Shown here piece by piece: positions 57,572 to 64,000 of a stretch of DNA of 64,000 bases. This DNA comes from Geomonas anaerohicana. Lineage in GTDB: Bacteria > Desulfobacterota > Desulfuromonadia > Geobacterales > Geobacteraceae. The stretch spans positions 62,001-126,000 of the forward strand of contig NZ_JAEMHL010000007.1 of assembly GCF_016458305.1 (NCBI RefSeq), given 5' to 3'. Under the pieces are notes generated by a model, which worked only from the letters and a program-made list of their open reading frames with translations, had not been told where the DNA came from and made no database searches. How positions within the stretch are numbered: position 1 is the first letter of the stretch; each line of letters starts with the position of its first letter. The position numbers and the translations under genes were made by a program.

Positions 57572-58534
57572 ATGCTATTGTCTATCTGTCATGCAGTAAT
57601 TGTCTTGGTCGCATCACTTTCAATTGTCACTGGGCTAGGTTTATTTGTCGTACATGCTGTTGATCCTGATTTTTGTGTTGGTGTATCTATTCACCGTCGC
57701 AAGCTGGGACTTCCATTATCATTCTGGATACCGTTTTTAATAGTAATTTCAATCTGGGCCTTATTTTTTATGGGTTTGGTGCATTATGTCAAGCCATTCG
57801 ATGTTGCAGCACCTGCGGCCTCAACTTCTGTTGAAACTCCAGCGCCGCCCCCTCTTGTATCAATTTATGGACAAGTAGGGGATAGTTTCGGCACCCTTAA
57901 TGCGCTATTCACAGCTCTAGGGTTCGCTGGTGTTATAGCAACTTTATACGAGCAAAAGAAACAGCTTTCAGACCAACAGCGTGAGACAGAAGAAAGCAAA
58001 AAACAATCAGCTAAGCAGCAGTTTGAAAATTCCTTCTTCGAGCTGATGAAAATGCATGGGGAGATGTTAAAGTCACTGAGGCTTAATAAAAGATTCAACG
58101 AAACGACTACACAAGATGAAGATCCATTTTGTACCCATTATTTGGAGCTGAAAAATAAGTTTGTGACTGTACGGGAGACGCTGTCGTCGAAAGACCCAAG
58201 TGTTCATATTAATGCCAGTTATGTTGTCTTTTTTAAAAGTGTTCAATCCGAGTTAGGGCCATATTTCAGGAATTTGTACAATATTATAAAGTTTATAAAT
58301 AATGCTCCAATTGATGATAAGAAGGTGTATGTAAATTTTGTCAGAGCACAGATGTCTGTGTATCATCTTGCTATTTTGTTTTATAACTGTCTCAGTATAA
58401 ATGGTTGTGAAAAGTTCAAGGAACTCTTAGAGAATTATGAGTTCCTCGAAGATATGGACTTAACTCTATTGTTTGATTGGGAGCACAAGTCTCTCTACGC
58501 ACCTCAAGCATTTGGGAAAATGCTGATAGATTAG
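57572..58534 (+). CDS. Putative phage abortive-infection membrane protein (putAbiC-like)
   Basis: 320 residues from an ATG with GAGGAG upstream; a GTG four codons earlier is possible. Two membrane helices lie at the N-terminus (about 7-25 and 48-70). Then comes a coiled-coil-like linker followed by QFENSFFELMKMHGEML, the pattern of the putative AbiC-type family (FEnsFFqLl.lh). The rest is helical and acidic. Its sequence is much more AT-rich than the flanks, including AT-ending codons, so it came from a different donor. It lies 160 bp after the SIR2 gene and before the hsdR remnant. Its tie to the TIR-SIR2 pair is not proven. Confidence 0.7.
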   Translation: MLLSICHAVIVLVASLSIVTGLGLFVVHAVDPDFCVGVSIHRRKLGLPLSFWIPFLIVISIWALFFMGLVHYVKPFDVAAPAASTSVETPAPPPLVSIYGQVGDSFGTLNALFTALGFAGVIATLYEQKKQLSDQQRETEESKKQSAKQQFENSFFELMKMHGEMLKSLRLNKRFNETTTQDEDPFCTHYLELKNKFVTVRETLSSKDPSVHINASYVVFFKSVQSELGPYFRNLYNIIKFINNAPIDDKKVYVNFVRAQMSVYHLAILFYNCLSINGCEKFKELLENYEFLEDMDLTLLFDWEHKSLYAPQAFGKMLID

Positions 58535-58594
58535 ATGGCAGGGGAACGTTTCAGAATATGTTGGCTGAGGGGCGGAGGTGATGTTGGTGCTTAA

Positions 58595-59221
58595 TTACCT
58601 CTGCTGTTTCCATTTGACGATTTCGCGGGCAATGAGATTCTGAGCGAACGCGATTTTCAGGACTACCAGAGCCTGTACTTGAACCTGTACGCCGAATTCC
58701 GCAGCATGGCGGATGCGGAAAAAGAGTCAATAAACGACGATGTGGTGTTCGAGGTCGAGCTGATTAAGCAGGTCGAGATCAACGTCGATTACATTCTGAT
58801 GCTGGTTGAGAAGTACCTGAAGAAAAAAGGCTCGGGTGGAGATAAGGAGATCCGGGCTGCCATCGAGCGTGCGATCGATGGCAGCCCCAGCCTGCGCAAC
58901 AAGAAAGACCTCATCGAGAAGTTTGTGGATTCTGTCTCCACGAACGCCAAGGTCGATGCGGAATGGGTCGCCTTCATTGCAGCGAAAAAGACTGAGGAGC
59001 TTGACAGGATCATCGCGGATGAAGGCCTTAAAGCTGACGAGACCAAGGTGTTTGTTGACAACGCATTCCGAGACGGTGCGATTCCAGCTACCGGCACGGC
59101 CATCACGAAGATTCTTCCGCCGGTTTCAAGATTCAGCAAAAACAACGGCCATGGCGTGAAGAAGCAAACGGTGCTGGACAAGTTGAGTGCGTTCTTCGAC
59201 CGTTTCTTCGGTCTGATCTGA
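58595..59221 (+). pseudogene. C-terminal remnant of type I restriction subunit HsdR
   Basis: An open frame begins only behind a TAA at 58592-58594. It reads LLFPFDDFAGNEILSERDFQDYQSLYLNLY and on into the helical C-terminal domain of HsdR (LIKQVEINVDYILMLVEKYL), ending normally at 59221. About 80 percent of HsdR, including the nuclease and helicase domains, is missing, so it is a dead fragment. Together with the hsdM/S chimera at 54389 it brackets the TIR, SIR2 and Abi genes. GC is closer to the host than in the Abi gene. Confidence 0.8.
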
Positions 59222-59343
59222 GGGTAGGGCACGGCCATACGTTGGCCTTCATTCGGGATGTCATTACTACAGTAGGGGCGTGAAGGCCAAGGGGGATAAG
59301 ATCCTCCTTTTCTTCTGTCTGTCCTACAACGAAGGGAAAATAT

Positions 59344-60432
59344 ATGCCTATTCGCACTGCACTCTGGAAGGTGGGCGCCCAGCCCCAGTTATTGGTGGAA
59401 TCATGTCTTGCTAGTGAGCAACTCCTCGAAGAAATGATTATCTCTGCACCACGGATCTTGTCTGAGGAATGGATGCTAATAGGACGGCAAGAGAACACTG
59501 GATTGGGAGGCCGCATTGATTTGCTTGCCATCGCCCCCGATGGTTCACTTGTGCTCATCGAATTGAAACGCGAAAGGACCCCTCGTGAGGTTGTAGCACA
59601 GGCTCTTGATTACGCGTCTTGGGTGGAGAATCTTCTTCCCCAAGACATTGCAGGTATCTATAGCCGCTTTGCTCCCGGAAGAAGCCTCAATGAAGACTTC
59701 CTTCAAAGGTTTGGACAGCAATTGGAAGAGGATGGTCTCAATAAAAACCATCAAATCATAATTGTTGCTGCTTCACTCGACGATAGCACAGAGCGCATAG
59801 TAGCATATTTGAGTGCTAGAGACATCCCTATCAACGTCCTATGTTTTCAAATCTTCACTCACGGGCAAGACCAATTGTTGAGCCGTGCATGGTTACTAGA
59901 TCCAGTACGCACACAAGTTAGCGCCTCATCGACCCCTGACGGACCAATTGAGCCTTGGAATGGAGAGTTTTACTGCTCCTTTGGTAACAGTGAGTCGAGG
60001 TCATGGGCTGATGCGGTTGAACTAGGGTTCATTTGTGGCGGCGGAGGGGCATGGTATAGCAGGACCTTGGAGCTTCTCAACCCAGGGGATCGCGTTTGGG
60101 TAAAGGTACCAGGAACTGGTTTTGTTGGGGTTGGTCTTGTTACTGGGCGTTCCCAACCAGCTACCGATTTTAAAGTAATAACTCAGGACGGGGAAAAGCT
60201 GGTACAGGACGTCTCTCAAAATGCCGCCTATCACCGGGAGTTCATCGATGACAAGGAGCGATGCGAATATTTCGTCTCAATGAAATGGTTGCAAACTGTT
60301 CCACTGGAGAGAGCAATAAACGAGGTCGGATTGTTTGGCAATCAGAACACGATCTGCAAACCCACAACCCCTAAATGGCGGTCAACGGTTGATCGACTAA
60401 AGGAAAAATTTCCGAAGTGGAACGAAACGTAA
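59344..60432 (+). CDS. PD-(D/E)XK nuclease (NucS/DUF91-like) with C-terminal PUA/EVE-like domain
   Basis: 362 residues with no signal peptide. The N-terminal half is a NucS/DUF91-like nuclease core: RIDLLAIAPDGSLVLIELKRE gives D59, E73 and K75, and QALDYASWV is the following helix. The C-terminal part (about 205-330) starts WNGEFYCSFG and has GGGGAWYSRTLELLNPGDRVWVKVPG, a beta pattern that resembles PUA/EVE-type modified-base readers; this second assignment is tentative. The two together suggest a modification-dependent restriction or repair enzyme. It follows the HsdR remnant by 122 bp with AAGGGAAAA as ribosome site. Confidence 0.72.
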   Translation: MPIRTALWKVGAQPQLLVESCLASEQLLEEMIISAPRILSEEWMLIGRQENTGLGGRIDLLAIAPDGSLVLIELKRERTPREVVAQALDYASWVENLLPQDIAGIYSRFAPGRSLNEDFLQRFGQQLEEDGLNKNHQIIIVAASLDDSTERIVAYLSARDIPINVLCFQIFTHGQDQLLSRAWLLDPVRTQVSASSTPDGPIEPWNGEFYCSFGNSESRSWADAVELGFICGGGGAWYSRTLELLNPGDRVWVKVPGTGFVGVGLVTGRSQPATDFKVITQDGEKLVQDVSQNAAYHREFIDDKERCEYFVSMKWLQTVPLERAINEVGLFGNQNTICKPTTPKWRSTVDRLKEKFPKWNET

Positions 60433-60688
60433 GGGCAAGCTCACAGCTGGATCACTCCAGAGAGAGGCATTCCCCTTTGTTGGTACAAATAGGATAAGGA
60501 TTGTGCATTAAAGGAGAAGACGGAACTTTGTAGATAAATCTACTGATGCTTTAAAAACAGAGGGTTAGCAGGTGGATGCCACAGCTTTACTCCAGATAAT
60601 GATAGCAAATGTTAACATTTTCGTGAGTTGCAGATTGATGGCGCTTTGGTGAGAAAATTGTCGGCTACAGTTGTCATTGAGTCTTACC

Positions 60689-61063
60689 TCAGGCTTTTAA
60701 TGGCCCACAGAGGAGATCGCGCAACTGTTTAGCCTGTGACTGACTCAGGCACCGGTCTGCCGATCCCAAGATAACTGCTTCATCGACAGTTACCACTTCC
60801 GGTAATGCTTGCCTCAAATCCAAATCTCCCACCATCAGCACAAAGTTCGTGATAGCAACGTTCTCGATGAGGAGCGGTCTTAAGTCAAGGTACGCAAGAA
60901 TTACATCCAGATCTAAATGCTGGGCTTGAAGCCGCTCACACTCCCTAGAATGAAAATCATTGATTCCCTGCTGGTCGAGGCAGAATGCTTCCTTAGCCCA
61001 ATCAGTCTGCAAAATCTGTGTCCTGGCTATTTCATTCCACACCGAAGCCACCACGCTTAGCAT
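60689..61063 (-). CDS. Unknown protein, second gene of a coupled pair
   Basis: 124 residues, soluble, Leu-rich, acidic; contains LDVILAYLDLRPLLIENVAI and a C-terminal DRCLSQSQAKQLRDLL helix. Its Shine-Dalgarno (GAGGAGG) lies in the last codons of the upstream gene, whose stop is 1 bp away. No family is recognised. A toxin-antitoxin or immunity pair with its neighbour is possible but unsupported by a catalytic motif. The gap 60433-60688 beside it is AT-rich and seems empty. Confidence 0.65.
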   Translation of the reverse strand: MLSVVASVWNEIARTQILQTDWAKEAFCLDQQGINDFHSRECERLQAQHLDLDVILAYLDLRPLLIENVAITNFVLMVGDLDLRQALPEVVTVDEAVILGSADRCLSQSQAKQLRDLLCGPLKA

Positions 61064-61064
61064 G

Positions 61065-61400
61065 CTACCTCCTCTTCGTCTCTAACAATTCCTTATAGAA
61101 GGTTAACGCGTACGGCTTGATGCTAGGTCCGTACTTTTCTACCAACTGCGTTGCAAAAGTCTGCGCTGATTTATTCCCTACGTAATTGCTCCTCTGAATT
61201 TCGCTCCACATTCGGGAAAAGTCAGGCCTCAAACGGTTGTAGACCTCATCGTTGAAAGCCGGATAGTTCGGTCTACGAAGGTTGATTTTTACTTGATGAA
61301 GTTTCAAGGCAAGCATGTCTTGCGCTGCATGGATCACTTTTTTCCTTGCCGTGAGACTCAATGCGTCGAGTGCTTCCTGGGTATCTCGGTCCATGTTCAT
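61065..61400 (-). CDS. Unknown protein, first gene of a coupled pair
   Basis: 111 residues, charged and helical, no signal. GAGG lies 5 nt before the ATG. Its stop codon is inside the ribosome site of the next gene, so the two are translated together. Contains RKKVIHAAQDMLALKLHQVK. No homology is recognised. Confidence 0.65.
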   Translation of the reverse strand: MNMDRDTQEALDALSLTARKKVIHAAQDMLALKLHQVKINLRRPNYPAFNDEVYNRLRPDFSRMWSEIQRSNYVGNKSAQTFATQLVEKYGPSIKPYALTFYKELLETKRR

Positions 61401-61485
61401 TTCAACCTCAGAATGCCGTCCTTTGCTGGTACATATCTGCTTTCAGGCTAGCTACCTAACGATAGGTCCTGGTGCATCAAAATCA

Positions 61486-61749
61486 TTACCTATCGGTAGG
61501 TAGGTCGTGGTCAGCCCCGAAAAGGAAATACCATTCACCGCCTTTTGTTTTAGCGTGCCAAGCTTGGTTCATCCACTTGACTGGGCGACGCTCTTGTTTG
61601 AGTCCCCACCAGCTCCTTTGGGTCCAGTAAATATTCGGAGAGTCAGGTTCTATGGTATACGAGTCGCTGCCAAAGGTGAATATCGCAATCAGAATCGGAA
61701 CAAAGATAAGAGGGAGTATATCAGTCGAGGACTCCATGATGAATTTCAT
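61486..61749 (-). CDS. Small protein with N-terminal membrane helix
   Basis: 87 residues. A hydrophobic segment at about 11-27 (ILPLIFVPILIAIFTFG) would anchor it, and a Trp-rich soluble tail follows. GGAG lies 7 nt before the ATG. Function unknown; it may be a real but island-specific gene. Confidence 0.45.
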   Translation of the reverse strand: MKFIMESSTDILPLIFVPILIAIFTFGSDSYTIEPDSPNIYWTQRSWWGLKQERRPVKWMNQAWHAKTKGGEWYFLFGADHDLPTDR

Positions 61750-61836
61750 ATTATAACTCCAGAGTTCAGGGCATTGGAGGGGGCCTGTCTGCTAAATCGC
61801 CCTCACAGCCGTTCGGGACAGGCAACGTTCATTGGC

Positions 61837-62073
61837 TCATTTGGTGCGGACAAGGTCTGGACAGGCTGCGCGGCAAGCGTCGGCGGCTTTGTCACAATAA
61901 TAGCTGGCTGGAAAGGTTCCGCCGGAGGATGACAGGCAGGTGTTAAATTCTTTCTCGCACGTGTAAAAACAGGACTTCCCTTGCTGACTCGACCATTCAT
62001 AATACTTGCCGGAAGTGCATCCGAGCATAGATATGAGACATGCGCCTACAACCACTGACTTGAGGCTAATCAC
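61837..62073 (-). CDS. Small Cys-rich lipoprotein
   Basis: 78 residues from a GTG. Signal peptide with lipobox SMLGC (Cys at residue 19), followed by a mature part with six more Cys (pairs CFYTC and several spaced C), likely disulfide bonded outside the cytoplasm. No family recognised. Preceded by GGGGG. Confidence 0.65.
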   Translation of the reverse strand: MISLKSVVVGACLISMLGCTSGKYYEWSSQQGKSCFYTCEKEFNTCLSSSGGTFPASYYCDKAADACRAACPDLVRTK

Positions 62074-62338
62074 CTGTACCCCCGTTGAACTATCTATATT
62101 TTGCCCGCATGGAGTTTATATGATGCTGTGGACAGAGAGAAGGGGGGGGCATAGCCCCGTACCCGCTGCTAGGGGCTGTCAACACAGGCCCACATTTCCG
62201 ACAGGACTTTGCAGTCAAAATCTACATATTCGATGGCGAATCTATCTCAAGTATAGATAATGTCAATAAAAATCGTTTTATGCTGTGGTTTCAAAACCCT
62301 TCTGGACAGCGGATTATCGACGCTCCAGGAGGAGAAAG

Positions 62339-62653
62339 ATGAATAGTACTAAGGAACTATTAGGGTTACGAATAAGAGAGCTGCGAAAAACCAGGGAGTT
62401 ATCCCAAGATCAGCTCTCTGAGAAGATTGGGATCGATGCAAAGCATCTCAGTCGAATTGAATTAGGGAAGAGTTTTCCTTACATGGAAACACTCGAAGGG
62501 ATTGCCGAAGCCCTTGATGTGGAAATCAAGGATCTTTTTGAATTTCATCATGTCGACATCGTTGATAAGGGGTCGATTGAACGGCTGCTTTTGCGGGCAA
62601 ACGAAAAGAAGCTTAGGCTGATTTTCAAAATTGTTAAGGCCATTGTTGATTAA
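62339..62653 (+). CDS. XRE-family HTH transcriptional regulator
   Basis: 104 residues from an ATG with AGGAGGAG upstream. The HTH occupies 6-66: LGLRIRELRKTRELSQDQLSEKIGIDAKHLSRIELGKSFPYMETL. The rest is a short helical tail (DLFEFHHVDIVDKG). Single-domain XRE regulators of this size control mobile-element or toxin-antitoxin genes. It faces the DnaB-type gene. Target unknown. Confidence 0.88.
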   Translation: MNSTKELLGLRIRELRKTRELSQDQLSEKIGIDAKHLSRIELGKSFPYMETLEGIAEALDVEIKDLFEFHHVDIVDKGSIERLLLRANEKKLRLIFKIVKAIVD

Positions 62654-62782
62654 CCAAACAGAGAATGCTCCCTTGCTTTTTTAGTGAATGGCTCACATGC
62701 TGCAGGGGGGGGAAGACTCTAAAGAACCGCCTACACCAGTAGTGGGCCTTTTGCAGTTGAGATGTGGCGCTTTCACCTGCTG

Positions 62783-64000
62783 CTATATTGCTTCAAACCT
62801 CTGATACTCCCCGAGCCAGCAAGCTGCGACGCTTATATTGCGCTCCCCAGCCCGTTGTTTCTCTATGATGATTTCTGCTTTTGCCTGATGCACACGATAG
62901 GTGTGTCGGGCGTCGTCAGTTCTGTTTTTGCATTGCTCACAATAGGCCGCTGGCCGGTACGGAAACAAAATGACATCAGCATCTTGTTCGATTTCTCCTG
63001 AGTCGCGAAGGTCGCTCATGATTGGTCGTTTGTCGTTCCGGGCGTCTACCGCCCGTGACAACTGGGCAAGGGCAACAATGGAGATGTCCAACTCTCTGGC
63101 CAGTTGCTTCAGTCCTCGACTTATCTCTCCGAGACCTTGTACCCTGCTTATCTTGGGGTCTGAAAGCGCCATAAGCTGCAGATAGTCAATAACGATCAGG
63201 TCAAGTCCCTCCCTTTTCTGCCGGTACGCCTTTGCTCTCATCTCACGCAAACCAATTGCTGGGGTGTCGTCTATCGATAATTTCCAACCGTATATATTCC
63301 CCATGACCTTTGCGAGCTTCGACCATTCCGCGTCGCCTAACTGACCACTACGAATGTTCTGGTACTTGATGCCATGGCCAGCAGCAAGCCTCTCAACGAT
63401 GTCCACTCTACTCATCTCCAAAGTGAATAGGAGGGCAGACTTTCCAGAGGTGCATGCATTTGCCAGGATGTTAACCCCAAGCGCTGTTTTCCCCATAGAG
63501 GGGCGCCCGGCGATGATGATCAACTCACCTGAGTGCATGCCCGAGGTAGCTTTATCGAGTGCCGGCAGGCCGTACGGGAGTCCTTGAACATCTCCTTTGG
63601 CCTCGTACCTCTTTTCTATTCTCCTTATTGCGTCTCTGACGGCTTCTCCCATACCGACCGGTGCAGTGGACCTCTTCTCTATGGCTGGCTGGATCGCGTG
63701 TTCAAGCTTTTCAACGGCCTTTTCGAGAGTGCCCCCATCGTAGATGATCCGAACCGCTTCCTGGGCCTTGGCAATCAGCCGCCGCTCTTGTGCCTTCTCC
63801 GCCACGATTCGACAGTAAAAAGCTATGTTCGCGGCCATGGGGACGAAGTCCACTAAAGTGGCGAGATATGAAGCACCTCCCACTTCTTCCAGTGCCCCCA
63901 TGCGCGCCAGTTCCGTGGAGAGCGTCACCAAGTCCACAGGTTCGTTCCGGTTACATAAACCCGCCATCGCCTTAAATATCTGCCGATGCCCTTCCCGATA
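62783..64000 (-). CDS. DnaB-type replicative helicase, 5' part beyond window
   Basis: The frame is open to the right edge (YREGHRQIFKAM), so the N-terminus lies outside. The visible 405 residues contain the end of the DnaB N-terminal domain, then the RecA-like core. Walker A is GRPSMGKTALG, Walker B-like LIVIDYLQLM, and SDLRDSGEIEQDADVI is motif H4. Near the end, the usual hypervariable loop contains a CEQCKNRTDD insertion, giving a CxxC pair not typical of cellular DnaB. Being beside an island with an XRE regulator, it may be a phage or plasmid helicase rather than the host dnaB. Confidence 0.85.
   Translation of the reverse strand, partial: YREGHRQIFKAMAGLCNRNEPVDLVTLSTELARMGALEEVGGASYLATLVDFVPMAANIAFYCRIVAEKAQERRLIAKAQEAVRIIYDGGTLEKAVEKLEHAIQPAIEKRSTAPVGMGEAVRDAIRRIEKRYEAKGDVQGLPYGLPALDKATSGMHSGELIIIAGRPSMGKTALGVNILANACTSGKSALLFTLEMSRVDIVERLAAGHGIKYQNIRSGQLGDAEWSKLAKVMGNIYGWKLSIDDTPAIGLREMRAKAYRQKREGLDLIVIDYLQLMALSDPKISRVQGLGEISRGLKQLARELDISIVALAQLSRAVDARNDKRPIMSDLRDSGEIEQDADVILFPYRPAAYCEQCKNRTDDARHTYRVHQAKAEIIIEKQRAGERNISVAACWLGEYQRFEAI

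Overview
This is a GC-rich bacterial chromosome segment, most consistent with a Geobacter/Geomonas-type member of the Desulfuromonadia. That assignment is an inference from four things: the many multi-domain sensor kinases and c-di-GMP proteins, the intergenic G/C-rich palindromic repeat families, the B12/methylmalonyl-CoA genes, and a selenoprotein thioredoxin. No rRNA or ribosomal protein gene is present to fix the taxonomy.

Layout. 0-14 kb: the end of a caspase-like C13 peptidase gene, then tldD with a small partner gene on the minus strand. Two secreted DUF11-type surface proteins follow, one a 1867-residue DUF11/barrel/OmpA protein, then a coupled FecR/Ig-like membrane protein, a sensor kinase and a response regulator-diguanylate cyclase. 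14-31 kb is mostly housekeeping: U32 peptidase family protein, LysM protein, dprA, topA, trmFO, maf, YggS-type PLP protein, ABC-F ATPase, RlmI-type methyltransferase, hemerythrin and a polysaccharide deacetylase. At 30.8 kb lies a thioredoxin gene whose in-frame TGA sits where the first active-site Cys should be, followed at once by a SECIS-like hairpin. 31-38 kb carries two more signalling modules and an outer-membrane barrel. 38.6-45.3 kb is a complete minus-strand operon for 4-amino-arabinose modification of lipid A (arnT, arnA-C, arnB, arnC, arnA-N, arnD) in which the usual ArnA fusion is split into two genes. 45.7-54.2 kb: tRNA-Val, a B12 module (cobO, mutase B12-binding subunit, meaB), L,D-transpeptidase, DedA, trmJ, surE-pcm-rpoS, apt and tRNA-Arg.

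From tRNA-Arg(CCT) onward the sequence changes character: it is lower in GC, has unfamiliar genes and contains gene fragments. I read it as a genomic island. It holds the wreck of a type I restriction-modification operon (hsdM start joined to hsdS end, and the hsdR end further on). Between the fragments sits an intact, tightly coupled TIR gene and SIR2 gene plus a putative abortive-infection membrane protein. Next come a PD-(D/E)XK nuclease with a C-terminal domain that looks PUA/EVE-like, a coupled pair of unknown small genes, a lipoprotein, an XRE regulator and a DnaB-type helicase that runs off the window. The TIR-SIR2-Abi set is the best candidate for an unusual defence system. The selenocysteine thioredoxin is the best-supported hidden gene, because standard annotation would break it into two ORFs or call it a pseudogene.

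Starts were moved from the longest ORF to a downstream codon wherever a ribosome binding site decided it. All family assignments are from recognition of motifs in the translated sequence; no database search was run.
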